DNA of 64,000 bases from assembly GCF_000519125.1 (NCBI RefSeq), contig NZ_JAEX01000001.1, forward strand, positions 62,001-126,000, read 5' to 3'. Positions 32,878 through 41,671 of this stretch are shown piece after piece. How positions within the stretch are numbered: the first letter of the stretch is position 1; the number at the start of each line of letters is the position of its first letter. A model generated the notes under the pieces. It did no database searches. It was not told where the DNA came from and saw only the letters and a program-made list of their open reading frames with translations. The translations under genes and the position numbers were made by a program. The stretch is from Desulfocurvus vexinensis DSM 17965. GTDB lineage: Bacteria > Desulfobacterota > Desulfovibrionia > Desulfovibrionales > Desulfovibrionaceae.

Positions 32878-33916
32878 TTGGCGCAAGGCTGCCGTGGCCC
32901 CGGGAACCCCCATCCGGGAACTGCTCGCGGCCATCGACGCGAGCAGCTGCCAGATCGGGCTGGTGGTGGACCAGGACGACCACCTGCTGGGCACCGTCAC
33001 CGACGGCGACATCCGCCGGGGCCTGCTGCAGGGCGTGGAGCTCGCCGAGCCGGTGGAGCGCGTGCTCAACCGCACCCCGGTGACGGCCCAGGCCGGGCCC
33101 GGCCCCGCCGAGCTGCTGCAGATCATGCGCGAGAAGCGCGTGCGCCAGCTGCCCGTGCTGGACGGCCAGGGCCGGGTGGTCGCCCTGGAGCTGCTGCGTG
33201 AGGTGCTCGAGCCCGAGAGCCGCGACAACGTGGTGGTGCTCATGGCCGGGGGCCTGGGCACGCGCCTGCGGCCGCTCACGGAAACCTGCCCCAAGCCCAT
33301 GCTCGACGTGGGCGGCAGGCCGATCCTGGAAACCATCCTGGTCAACTTCCGCACCGCGGGGTTCCGGCGCTTCTGCATCTCGGTCAACTACATGGCCGAG
33401 GCCATCGAGAAGCATTTCGGCGACGGCTCGGCCTTCGGGGTGCACATCGACTACCTGCGCGAGACCACGCGCCTGGGCACCGCAGGCGGGCTGTCCCTGC
33501 TGCCCGAGCGGCCCGCCGAGAGCTTTTTTGTCATGAACGCCGATCTGCTCACGCGGGTGGACTTCCAGCGCCTGCTGCAATTCCATGGCGAGCACGGCGC
33601 CGCCGCGACCATGTGCATCCGCGAGTATTCCCTCCAGATTCCCTACGGCGTGGTCCGGTGCGACGGGCACCGCATCCTGGGCATGGAGGAGAAGCCGCTG
33701 CACACGTTCTTCGTCAATGCGGGCATCTACGTGCTGGACCCCTCCGCCCTGGACCTGGTGGAGCCCGGGGTCTACCTGGACATGCCCACGCTGCTGGAGC
33801 GCCTGCGCGCGCAGGAGCGGCTGGTGGCGGCCTTTCCCATCTTTGAATACTGGCTGGACATCGGGCATATGAACGACTACCAGCGCGCGCGGCAGGACTG
33901 TTCGCTTTTCGGATAG
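32870..33916 (+). CDS. CBS-domain sugar-1-phosphate nucleotidyltransferase, PtmE-like
   Basis: Residues 1-115 form two CBS repeats (IDASSCQIGLVVDQDDHLLG, then VRQLPVLDGQGRVVAL) and residues about 122-348 a nucleotidyltransferase with the signature LMAGGLGTRLRPLTETCPKPML. The same fusion in Campylobacter jejuni (PtmE) makes GDP-glucosamine at the entry to the legionaminic acid pathway. This supports a GDP-linked legionaminic-type route here, though the nucleotide used cannot be read from sequence. Overlaps neuB1 by eight bases. Confidence 0.9.
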   Translation: MVDWRKAAVAPGTPIRELLAAIDASSCQIGLVVDQDDHLLGTVTDGDIRRGLLQGVELAEPVERVLNRTPVTAQAGPGPAELLQIMREKRVRQLPVLDGQGRVVALELLREVLEPESRDNVVVLMAGGLGTRLRPLTETCPKPMLDVGGRPILETILVNFRTAGFRRFCISVNYMAEAIEKHFGDGSAFGVHIDYLRETTRLGTAGGLSLLPERPAESFFVMNADLLTRVDFQRLLQFHGEHGAAATMCIREYSLQIPYGVVRCDGHRILGMEEKPLHTFFVNAGIYVLDPSALDLVEPGVYLDMPTLLERLRAQERLVAAFPIFEYWLDIGHMNDYQRARQDCSLFG

Positions 33917-33967
33917 CGCCCATGGCGCAGGCGGCGCCCGGCCCGGCCGGAGCGCGCGGAGACGACG

Positions 33968-34933
33968 ATGAAGGTTGCATTGCGCGAGGTGGCGGGCAGG
34001 GCCAGGATCTGTCTGGCCCGGGGCGACGCCTGGCTGGACGCCCTGGCCTGTGGCCGGGCTCTGGGCCTGGCGGAGCGCGCCCCCCGGGAAGTGGCCCGCG
34101 AGGACGGGCCGTGGACGGACAACCTGCTGGCCGTGGACGGCCTGTGGGCCTACCTGGGCGAGATGGACGCGGCCCTGGCCTCCGCCGGGCCCCCGCCCGG
34201 GGCGCAGGTGCCTGCGGACGCGCCCTTCCTGCCGCCGCTGCCCGCGGCGCCGCTGATCTTTGGCCTGGCGGGCAACAACCCCATGGTCTGGCGCAAGACC
34301 GCGGCCCCGGTGCCCACCTATCCCGTGGGTTACACCCGGCCCTGGGCCAGCCTGTCCGGCCACGGGCAGACCGTGACCCTCGGGCCGGAGGTGACGAGCT
34401 TCCGCTGCGCGGTGGAGCTGGGCGTGGTCATCGGGCGGCGGGCCCGCAACGTGAGCCGCGAGCGGGCCATGGAGCACGTGGCTGCCTACACCGTGGTCAA
34501 CGACATGATCGGCAACCAGTGGAAGGACTTCGCCCGGGAGCGCAACCCCGCCGGGGAGCCGAGCTTCATGGAGCTGCTGGTGACCAGCTACTACGGGCGC
34601 GGCAGCGATGGCTTCTGCCCCATGGGGCCCGCCCTGGTCAGCCGCGAGGAGGTCGCCGACCCCTACGGGCTGCTCATGTGGACCCGCGTCAACGGCCAGG
34701 TGCGGGACCGCAGCCACACCAACGCCATGGTCGTGGGTATCGACACGGCCATCGCCTACCTCTCGGCCCTGTTCACCCTGGAGCCGGGCAGCGTGATCCA
34801 CATGGGCACCATGGGCATCGACGGAGTGACCCTGGCTGCGGACCAGCCCCTGGGGCCCGCCGACCACGTGGAGCTGGAGATCGAGGGCCTGGGCGCGCTG
34901 CGCACGCATTTCAACGACCTGAGGCGCCCATGA
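33968..34933 (+). CDS. Fumarylacetoacetase-fold protein with an altered metal site
   Basis: A 321-residue protein whose C-terminal two-thirds is an FAH domain: VELGVVIGRRARNVSRERA, AAYTVVNDMIGNQWKDFAR, SYYGRGSDGFCPMGPALV, VNGQVRDRSHTNAMVV and LFTLEPGSVIHMGT. FAH enzymes cleave, decarboxylate or isomerise 2-keto and 2,4-diketo acids using a divalent metal held by an E-x-E pair and an Asp. Here the first Glu is Ala148 while Glu150 and Asp179 remain, so activity may be changed. It shares an ATGA overlap with a second FAH-like gene. A role on a 2-keto-3-deoxy sugar acid is inferred. Confidence 0.85.
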   Translation: MKVALREVAGRARICLARGDAWLDALACGRALGLAERAPREVAREDGPWTDNLLAVDGLWAYLGEMDAALASAGPPPGAQVPADAPFLPPLPAAPLIFGLAGNNPMVWRKTAAPVPTYPVGYTRPWASLSGHGQTVTLGPEVTSFRCAVELGVVIGRRARNVSRERAMEHVAAYTVVNDMIGNQWKDFARERNPAGEPSFMELLVTSYYGRGSDGFCPMGPALVSREEVADPYGLLMWTRVNGQVRDRSHTNAMVVGIDTAIAYLSALFTLEPGSVIHMGTMGIDGVTLAADQPLGPADHVELEIEGLGALRTHFNDLRRP

Positions 34934-35550
34934 GAACCCTGTGGCTGAACATCAACGGCACCGAGGCCGAGCGGCAACGCCAGGGCATCGCGGCCCTGGA
35001 CTACCCGCTGTGTTTCAACCTGCCCCGGCCCGCCTGGCGCGAGGGCGGCGGACCCATCGCCCTGAACGCGGGGGTCGCGCGCTTCGCCCTGTGCCTGGAC
35101 GTGCTGGTGGAGCTGGACGCGCCGCTACGGGGCCGTCCGGCCACCCCGGCGGACGTGCGCGCCTGTCGGGTCTGCGCCGGGCTGGAGGACACCGGGCTGG
35201 CCGACGCCCTGGTGGCGCCCTCGGTGCGCGACCTGGGCGTGGCGCAGTACTACGCGCGCTTCGGGCAGCACGCCAACCTGGTGGGCCCGCCCCTGCCGCC
35301 CGCAGCCGCCCTGGCCCCGGAGGCCCTGGGGCTCACGGCGCAGTGCGACGGGCAGCCCCAGGCGGTGTCCACCGCCGTGCGCCTGGGTGCGCTGGACGTG
35401 CTGTCCTTCCTGGGCACTTTCACGACCCTGCACCCGGGAGACCTGGTGTCCCTGGGCACGCTCTGGCGCCGGGAGTTCCCCGCCCGGGGCGCGGTGGCGC
35501 TGGACGCAAGCTGGCCCGGGGGCAGCCTGGCCGTGCGGGTGGAGCCGTGA
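34930..35550 (+). CDS. Second, short FAH-fold protein lacking metal ligands
   Basis: A 206-residue protein, weakly like the FAH fold. SVRDLGVAQYYARFGQHANLVGPPLPP matches the 'RDxQ...GK.FD.F.P.GP' stretch, and LDVLSFLGTFTTLHPGDLVSLGT matches the 'LI.Y.S...TL.PGD.I..GTP' stretch. The E-x-E metal pair is absent (DVLVELDAPL at that place). It starts inside the stop of the first FAH gene and its own stop overlaps the next start. The arrangement recalls two-repeat FAH enzymes and suggests an obligate partner rather than a separate catalyst. Function otherwise unknown. Confidence 0.7.
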   Translation: MRTLWLNINGTEAERQRQGIAALDYPLCFNLPRPAWREGGGPIALNAGVARFALCLDVLVELDAPLRGRPATPADVRACRVCAGLEDTGLADALVAPSVRDLGVAQYYARFGQHANLVGPPLPPAAALAPEALGLTAQCDGQPQAVSTAVRLGALDVLSFLGTFTTLHPGDLVSLGTLWRREFPARGAVALDASWPGGSLAVRVEP

Positions 35551-36260
35551 CGGGCCTGCGTCTGGCGCTCATCCCGGCGCGCGCGGGATCCCGGCGGCTG
35601 CCGGGCAAGAACATGCTGCCCCTGGGCGGCAAGCCCCTGACGGCCTGGACCATCGAGGCCGTGCTGGCCTCGGGGGCCTTCGATACGGTGGTGGTTTCCT
35701 CCGACGACCCCGCCGTGCTGGAGCTGGCGCGCGGCTACGCGGGCGTCCGGGCCATGGAGCGCCCGGCGGAGTTGGCCTCGGACCAGGCCACCACCTCCCA
35801 GGTGCTGACCCAGGTGCTGGACGCCCTGGGGGCCCGGGCGGGGCTGTGCGGCCTGTTTTTGCCCACGGCGCCCCTGCGCGGCGCCGGGCATATCCGCGAG
35901 GCCGTGGCCCTGCTGGCCCCGGGGGTGGACGCCGTGGTGGCCGTGACGGCCTTCCCCGCGCCGGTGGCCTTCGGCGTGGAGCTGCGCGGCGGCCTGCTGG
36001 ACATCCCTGAGGGCTCCCCCCTGCGCCAGGGCCGGACCCGCAGCCAGCAGCACCCGACCCTCTACCGCCCGAACGGGGCCCTGTACCTGTCGCGCATCGA
36101 GGCCTGGCGGCGCTGGGGCGGGTTCTACGGCGGGGCGGTGGCCGGGTACGTCATGGACAAATGCGCCTCGGTGGACGTGGACGAAGAGGACGATTATCTC
36201 ATGGCCAGGGCGCTGTTCGCCCTGGGGGCCGCCGGGGCGCCGGGCCGGGCCGGGGGCTGA
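35547..36260 (+). CDS. CMP-sugar (acylneuraminate-type) cytidylyltransferase, first copy
   Basis: A 237-residue enzyme of the NeuA/KdsB superfamily with the CTP loop LIPARAGSRRLPGKN and later VVSSDDPAVLELA and LYRPNGALYLSRIEAW; Asp-rich SVDVDEEDDYLMA closes the active site. It activates a 2-keto-3-deoxy sugar acid as its CMP derivative. GTG 35547 overlaps the FAH-like stop (GTGA). Its place right before the second neuB suggests that it serves that product, separate from the other cytidylyltransferase at 43159. Confidence 0.9.
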   Translation: MTGLRLALIPARAGSRRLPGKNMLPLGGKPLTAWTIEAVLASGAFDTVVVSSDDPAVLELARGYAGVRAMERPAELASDQATTSQVLTQVLDALGARAGLCGLFLPTAPLRGAGHIREAVALLAPGVDAVVAVTAFPAPVAFGVELRGGLLDIPEGSPLRQGRTRSQQHPTLYRPNGALYLSRIEAWRRWGGFYGGAVAGYVMDKCASVDVDEEDDYLMARALFALGAAGAPGRAGG

Positions 36261-36299
36261 GGCCCGTCCGGCCGCCCGCGTGGCGGCAGACGACGATCC

Positions 36300-36323
36300 G
36301 CCCTTCCGGATGTTCCGGAGGGC
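36300..36323. other. Hairpin in the only sizeable gap inside the glycan cluster
   Basis: GCCCTTCCGGA pairs with TCCGGAGGGC around a three-base loop, with one bulged base. It lies in the 112-base gap between the first cytidylyltransferase and the second neuB. No U tract follows, so attenuation or mRNA processing is possible, not simple termination. Confidence 0.45.
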
Positions 36324-36372
36324 TTCACCAACTTCGGGGGCCTGCGCGGCTTCCCGGCAAGGAGTGCAAGGC

Positions 36373-37422
36373 ATGCGCGAAATCATTCTCGATGGCGTCC
36401 GCGTGGCCGACGATACGGATGCCTACGTCATCGCCGAGATCGGCCACAATCACCAGGGCGACCTGCGTATCGCCAAGGAGATGTTCACCACCGCCAAGGA
36501 GTGCGGCGCCAACGCCGTGAAGCTCCAGAAGCGGCACAACAAATCGCTGTTCACCCGGCAGCTTTACGACGCCCCCTACACGGGCGAGAACAGCTACGGC
36601 CCGACCTACGGCCAGCACCGCGAGGCCCTGGAGTTCAACACCGACCAGTACCGCGAATTGCAGGCCCACGCCCGGGATCTGGGGCTGGCCATGTTCAGCA
36701 CGGCTTTCGATTTCGAGAGTGCGGACTTCCTGGCCAAGCTGGACATGCCCATGTACAAGATCGCCTCGGCGGACCTGAACAACACGCCGCTGCTGAGGCA
36801 CATCGCCGCCATCGGCAAGCCCATGATCCTGAGCACCGGCGGCGGCACCCTGGCCGACGTGCGCCGCGCCGTGGACGCCATCATGCCCATCAACCCCCAG
36901 CTCGTGATCCTGCAGTGCACCGCCTGCTACCCGGTGGAGAACTACGAGGACATGAACATCGCGGTGGTGGACACCTTCCGCAGGGAGTTCCCGGACAACG
37001 TCATCGGCCTGTCGGACCACGAGAGCGGCATCGCCATGGCTCTGGTGGCCTTCACCCTGGGCGGGCGCGTGGTGGAGAAGCACTTCACCCTGAACCGCGC
37101 CTGGCGCGGCACGGACCACGCCTTCTCCCTGGCGCCCACCGGCCTGCGGCGGCTGGTGCGCAACCTGCGCCGAGCCCGCGTGGCCCTGGGCGATGGCGTC
37201 AAGCGCCGCCTACCCAGCGAGGAGCGGCCCCTGTACAAGATGTCCAAGAAGCTGGTGGCCGCCCGCGACCTGCCCGCCGGGCATGTGCTCACGCGCCAGG
37301 ACGTGGCCATCAAGTCCCCTGGCGACGGTTTGGCGCCCTACGAGCTGGACGCCGTGCTGGGCCGCGCCCTGGCCCAGCCCCTGGCCGAGGACGCCAACAT
37401 CACCTTCGAGGGCCTGAAGTAG
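36373..37422 (+). CDS. NeuB-family sugar-acid synthase, second copy of a different branch
   Basis: A 349-residue PEP-condensing synthase. It carries VIAEIGHNHQGDLRIAKEMF, ANAVKLQKRHNKSLFT, YKIASADLNNTPLL, LQCTACYPVENYEDMN, GLSDHESGIAMAL, EKHFTLNRAWRGTDHA and a C-terminal SAF domain (KLVAARDLPAGHVLTRQDVA). Compared with the first copy the substrate loop differs (IASADLNNTP against VPSGDVTDAP), so it probably takes a different sugar. AAGGAG lies eight bases before the ATG. It is two bases from the SDR that follows. Confidence 0.92.
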   Translation: MREIILDGVRVADDTDAYVIAEIGHNHQGDLRIAKEMFTTAKECGANAVKLQKRHNKSLFTRQLYDAPYTGENSYGPTYGQHREALEFNTDQYRELQAHARDLGLAMFSTAFDFESADFLAKLDMPMYKIASADLNNTPLLRHIAAIGKPMILSTGGGTLADVRRAVDAIMPINPQLVILQCTACYPVENYEDMNIAVVDTFRREFPDNVIGLSDHESGIAMALVAFTLGGRVVEKHFTLNRAWRGTDHAFSLAPTGLRRLVRNLRRARVALGDGVKRRLPSEERPLYKMSKKLVAARDLPAGHVLTRQDVAIKSPGDGLAPYELDAVLGRALAQPLAEDANITFEGLK

Positions 37423-37424
37423 CC

Positions 37425-38234
37425 ATGCGCAAGGACGTGTTCGATATCGCGGGGCGCGTGGTGGCCATCACCGGCGGCCTGGGCCAGCTCGGCAGGCAGT
37501 ACGCCGCCGAACTGCTGGCCCGGGGCGCGCGGGTGGCCCTGCTCGACCTGCCCGCCGCGCCCGGGGCCGTGCTGGAGGCCCTGGGCGGCGGGCCGGACCT
37601 GATGTACCACAGCCTGGACGTGACGCGCCGCGACGCGGTGCAGGCCGCCCTGGACGCCGTGGCCGCGCGCTGGGGCGTGCCCCACGCCGTGATCAACAAC
37701 GCGGCCCTGGACTCGCCCCCCGGGGCCCCCGCGGGGGAGAACGGCCCCTTCGAGACCTACCCCGAGCAGTCGTGGACCAAGGTCATGGACGTCAACGCCA
37801 AGGGCGTGTTCCTGGTCTGCCAGGTCTTCGGCGGGGCCATGGCCGAGGCGGGCCGGGGCTCCATCGTCAACGTCTGCTCGACCTACGGGCTGGTGTCGCC
37901 GGACCAGAGCCTCTACGAGTACCGCCGCAGGCGGGGCGAAACCTTCTTCAAGCCCGTGGCCTACGCGGCGTCCAAGTCGGCGCTGCTCAACCTGACGCGC
38001 TACGTGGCGACGTACTACGCGCCGCGCGGCGTGCGGGCCAACCTCATCTCCCCCGGCGGGGTGTTCAACGGGCAGGACGAGGAATTCCTGGCCGGGTACC
38101 ACGCCCGGGTGCCCCTGGGCCGCATGGCCCGCGAGGACGAGTACAACGGGGCCATCGTGTTTCTCGTCAGCGACGCATCGTCGTACATGACGGGCGCGAA
38201 CCTCGTCATCGACGGCGGCTGGACCGCGTGGTAA
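37425..38234 (+). CDS. Short-chain dehydrogenase/reductase, PtmA-like
   Basis: Classical SDR of 269 residues: TGGLGQLGRQ cofactor motif, INNAALDSPPG, Ser in VNVCSTYGLVSPDQ, Tyr/Lys in VAYAASKSALLN, and SDASSYMTGANLVIDGGW at the end. An insertion around YEYRRRRGETFFKPVAYAAS before the catalytic Tyr is typical of SDRs in nonulosonic-acid loci (C. jejuni PtmA). It could act on a keto or hydroxy group of the sugar acid; substrate is unknown. Confidence 0.88.
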   Translation: MRKDVFDIAGRVVAITGGLGQLGRQYAAELLARGARVALLDLPAAPGAVLEALGGGPDLMYHSLDVTRRDAVQAALDAVAARWGVPHAVINNAALDSPPGAPAGENGPFETYPEQSWTKVMDVNAKGVFLVCQVFGGAMAEAGRGSIVNVCSTYGLVSPDQSLYEYRRRRGETFFKPVAYAASKSALLNLTRYVATYYAPRGVRANLISPGGVFNGQDEEFLAGYHARVPLGRMAREDEYNGAIVFLVSDASSYMTGANLVIDGGWTAW

Positions 38235-38256
38235 CCCGCAACCCGAGGGAAGTCTC

Positions 38257-39726
38257 TTGACCAGACCGATGCCCGAAACCGTGCCCAACATCGTGGCCGG
38301 GCAGGATTGCCCGGCGGCCAGCGGCCAGACCCTGGACAAGCTCGACCCGGCCAGCGGCGAGGTGCTCTGCCGGGCCGCCCGCTCGGGCGCGCCCGACGTG
38401 GACGCCGCCGTGGCCGCCGCCCGGCGGGCCCAGGCCGCCTGGGCCGCCACCCCCGCCGTGCAGCGCGGGATGCTGCTGCACGAGGTGGTGCTGGGGATGC
38501 GCAGGCGCAGCGCCGAGCTCGCCGCCGTGGTCGCCCGCGAAACGGGCAAGTCACCCCGCGACGCCCAGGGCGAGACCGGCGGCGCCATCGCCTGCGGGCT
38601 GTTCTACGCCGGAGAGGGCCAGCGCCTGTTCGGGCGCACCTGCCAGAGCGGCGTGCCCGGCAAATACGCCATGACCGTGCGCCAGCCCGTGGGCGTGGCT
38701 GGGCTGATCATCGCCGCCAATACCCCGGTGGCCAACGTGGCCTGGAAGGTCTTCCCGGCCCTGGTCTGCGGCAACACGGCGGTGCTCAAGGCCCCGGAGG
38801 ACACCCCGGGCACGGCCTGGCTCGTGGGCGACATCGCCCGCGAGGCCGGGCTGCCCGACGGCGTTTTGAACATCGTCCAGGGCTACGGCCCCGAGGCGGG
38901 CCAGCCCCTGGTGGAGCACCCGGACGTGGGCGTGGTCAGCTTCACGGGCTCCACGGCGGTGGGGCGGATGATCGCCGGCAAGTGCGCCCAGCGCCTGGCG
39001 CGCGTCTCCCTGGAGCTGGGCGGCAAGAATCCGCTGCTGGTCTGCGACGACGCGGACCTGGACAACGCCGTGCGCTGGGTGCTGGCCTCGGCCTTCAGCA
39101 ACGCGGGGCAGCGCTGCGCCTCGGCCAGCCGGATCATCATTTTCGACGCGGTGTACGACCGCTTCCGGGCCATGCTGCTGGAGGCCACGGCGCGCCTCAC
39201 CGTGGGCCCCACGGACGACGACTACTACGGCCCGGTGATCAACGCCCGCCAGTTGGAGAACATGCTGGCGGCCATCGCCCGGGCCGAGGCCCAGGGCGCG
39301 CGGGTGCTCACCGGGGGCCAGCGGCTGACGGGCCCGGCCCACGCCCGGGGCTTCTACCTGGCGCCCACGCTCATCGAGGGCGCGGACCCGGGCGCGGAGA
39401 TCTCGCAAAAGGAGCTTTTCGGGCCCATCGCCTGCCTGTATCGCGCGGCGGGCTTCGAGCAGGCCCTGGCCCTGGCCAACGCCTCGGACTACGGGCTGAC
39501 CGCCTGCATCCACACCCGCAACTTCAGCCGCGCCACCGAGTTCACCCGGCGCGTGGAGGCCGGGGTGGCCGTGGTCAACGCGGGGACGTTCGGCAGCGAG
39601 CCGCATATGCCCTTCGGCGGGGTCAAGCAGTCGGGCAACGGCTCGCGCGAGCCGGGCACCGAAGCCCTGGACGTGTACTGCGAACTCAAGGACATCTACG
39701 TCAACACCGACCAGGCCGACCTGTAG
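38257..39726 (+). CDS. NAD(P)-dependent aldehyde dehydrogenase
   Basis: A 489-residue member of the large ALDH family, closest in pattern to semialdehyde dehydrogenases. The catalytic Cys is in SNAGQRCASASR and the general-base Glu in LELGGKNPLLV; FTGSTAVGRMI is the coenzyme loop and PFGGVKQSGNGSREPG the C-terminal signature. I favour the TTG at 38257, eight bases after GAGG; the ATG at 38269 lacks a proper ribosome-binding site. ALDH genes are unusual in glycan clusters. Oxidation of a sugar aldehyde or 2-keto acid semialdehyde is the plausible reaction. Confidence 0.93.
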   Translation: MTRPMPETVPNIVAGQDCPAASGQTLDKLDPASGEVLCRAARSGAPDVDAAVAAARRAQAAWAATPAVQRGMLLHEVVLGMRRRSAELAAVVARETGKSPRDAQGETGGAIACGLFYAGEGQRLFGRTCQSGVPGKYAMTVRQPVGVAGLIIAANTPVANVAWKVFPALVCGNTAVLKAPEDTPGTAWLVGDIAREAGLPDGVLNIVQGYGPEAGQPLVEHPDVGVVSFTGSTAVGRMIAGKCAQRLARVSLELGGKNPLLVCDDADLDNAVRWVLASAFSNAGQRCASASRIIIFDAVYDRFRAMLLEATARLTVGPTDDDYYGPVINARQLENMLAAIARAEAQGARVLTGGQRLTGPAHARGFYLAPTLIEGADPGAEISQKELFGPIACLYRAAGFEQALALANASDYGLTACIHTRNFSRATEFTRRVEAGVAVVNAGTFGSEPHMPFGGVKQSGNGSREPGTEALDVYCELKDIYVNTDQADL

Positions 39727-39752
39727 GCCGGACGCATCACCGGATGGAAGCC

Positions 39753-41657
39753 ATGACCATGCTGCATTATGTGCCCAAGGACGAATTCGGGCGCCTGCGG
39801 GCCCTGGAGTGCCCGGCCCCGGAGCGCGCGGCCCTGTTCGCCGACGCCTGCCGCCTGAACACCCTGTACATGATCGCCCGGGCCGGGTCCGGGCATATCG
39901 GGTCGAGCTTCAGCAGCCTGGACATCGTGTCCTGGCTCTACCTGGAGGAACTGCGCCCCGGCGACACCTACTTCTCCTCCAAGGGCCACGACGCCCCGGG
40001 CTTCTACGCCGTGCTCACGGCCCTGGGCATCGTGGAGTTCGACAAGATCCACGCCCTGCGCCGCCTGGACGGGCTGCCGGGCCACCCCGACGTCCACGTG
40101 CCGGGCATGGCCACCAACACCGGCTCGCTGGGCATGGGCGTGTCCAAGGCCAAGGGCATGGCCCGCGCTGCGCGCCTGGCGGGCCGCGACGAGCGCCTCT
40201 ATGTGCTCACCGGCGACGGCGAGCTGCAGGAGGGCCAGTTCTGGGAATCCCTGCCCCAGGCCGTGAACCACGGGCTGGCCGAGATCACCGTCATCGTGGA
40301 CCACAACCGCATCCAGTCGGACATCTGGGTCGCCCAGACCAGCGACCTGGGCGACCTGCAGGCCAAGTTCGCGGCCTTCGGCTGGCATGTGCAGCGCGTG
40401 GACGGCCACGACGGCGCGGCCCTGGGTGCGGCCCTGGCCGCCGCCCGGGCCGAGACCGCGCGCCCCAGCGTCATCGTGGCCGACACGGTCAAGGGCCGGG
40501 GCGTGTCGTTCATGAACCACGCCGTGCCCGCCGCCGACCGCAGCCTGTACCGTTTCCACAGCGGCGCCCCCAGCCGCGAGCACTACGAGGCCGCCGTGGC
40601 GGAGCTGCGCGCGCGCATCGACGCGGCCCTGGCGGCCCTGGGCGCGGCGCCCCTGGCCCTGGTGGCCGAGGCCGAGCCCCGGCGCAGCGTGCCCGCCGCC
40701 CCGCAGCGGCTGGTGCCCGCCTATGCCCAGGCCCTGGTGGCCCTGGCCGACCGCCGCGAGGACGTGGTGGCCCTGGACGCGGACCTCAAGCTCGACTGCG
40801 GGCTGATCCCTTTCGAGGAGCGCCACCCCGGGCGGTTCATCGAGTGCGGCATCGCCGAGCAGGACATGGTCTCCCAGGCGGGCGGGCTGGCCCTGCGCGG
40901 CAGGCTGCCCGTGGTCCATTCCTTCGCCTGCTTCCTCACGCCCCGGGCCAACGAGCAGATTTTCAACAACGCCACCGAGCAGACCCACGTCATCTACTGC
41001 GGGTTCCTGGCCGGGCTGCTGCCCGCCGGGCCGGGCCATTCCCACCAGAGCGTGCGTGACATCGCCGCCCTGGGGGCCATCCCGGGGCTGGTCATGGCCC
41101 AGCCCGCCGACGAGGCCGAGGTGGGCCTGCTGCTGGACTACCTCGCCGACGAGCTGGACGGCCCCTGCTACCTGCGCATGGTCAACATCCCCTGCGACGT
41201 GCCCTACGCGCTGCCCGAGGGCTACGCGCCCGCGCGCGGCCGGGGCTGCCTGCTGCGCCAGGGCCAGGACGCGCTCATCGTGGCCTACGGCCCGGTGATG
41301 CTTGCCCAGGCCTGCAAGGCGGCGGAGCTGTTGGAGGCGCAGCACGGCGTGCGCGTGGCCGTGGCCAACCTGCCCTGGCTGAACGAGGTGGACGCCGCCT
41401 GGCTGGCCGGGGCCCTGGAAGGCTGCCGGGTGCTGGTGACGGTGGACGACCACAGCGCCCAGGGCGGCCAGGGCGAGATGCTCGCCGCAGCCCTGGCGCG
41501 CACCGGGCTGGCCCGGCGCGTGGGCTGGGTCGGGCTGGGGGTGGAGGGCATCTCCGCCTGCGGCTGGAACGACGAGATCCTGGCCCACCACGGGCTGGAC
41601 GCCGCGAGCATCGCCGCGCGGGTCCGGGCGGCCCTGGGCCATGGCGGCCAGGGCTGA
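39753..41657 (+). CDS. Transketolase-family enzyme, single-chain (about 634 aa)
   Basis: Thiamine-diphosphate enzyme transferring a two-carbon ketol unit. The N-terminal half has ARAGSGHIGSSFS, YFSSKGHDAPGFYA and the ThDP/Mg motif GDGELQEGQFWES...DHNRIQSD; the C-terminal half has the catalytic Glu in ECGIAEQDMVSQAGGLA and LPAGPGHSHQSVRD. Both halves are in one chain, but at about 634 residues it is shorter than classical transketolases and like those found in secondary-metabolite and glycan loci. Start choice among ATGs at 39744, 39753 and 39759 is uncertain; GGAAG best fits 39759. Confidence 0.92.
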   Translation: MTMLHYVPKDEFGRLRALECPAPERAALFADACRLNTLYMIARAGSGHIGSSFSSLDIVSWLYLEELRPGDTYFSSKGHDAPGFYAVLTALGIVEFDKIHALRRLDGLPGHPDVHVPGMATNTGSLGMGVSKAKGMARAARLAGRDERLYVLTGDGELQEGQFWESLPQAVNHGLAEITVIVDHNRIQSDIWVAQTSDLGDLQAKFAAFGWHVQRVDGHDGAALGAALAAARAETARPSVIVADTVKGRGVSFMNHAVPAADRSLYRFHSGAPSREHYEAAVAELRARIDAALAALGAAPLALVAEAEPRRSVPAAPQRLVPAYAQALVALADRREDVVALDADLKLDCGLIPFEERHPGRFIECGIAEQDMVSQAGGLALRGRLPVVHSFACFLTPRANEQIFNNATEQTHVIYCGFLAGLLPAGPGHSHQSVRDIAALGAIPGLVMAQPADEAEVGLLLDYLADELDGPCYLRMVNIPCDVPYALPEGYAPARGRGCLLRQGQDALIVAYGPVMLAQACKAAELLEAQHGVRVAVANLPWLNEVDAAWLAGALEGCRVLVTVDDHSAQGGQGEMLAAALARTGLARRVGWVGLGVEGISACGWNDEILAHHGLDAASIAARVRAALGHGGQG

Positions 41658-41671
41658 GGCGTGGGCCGCGC

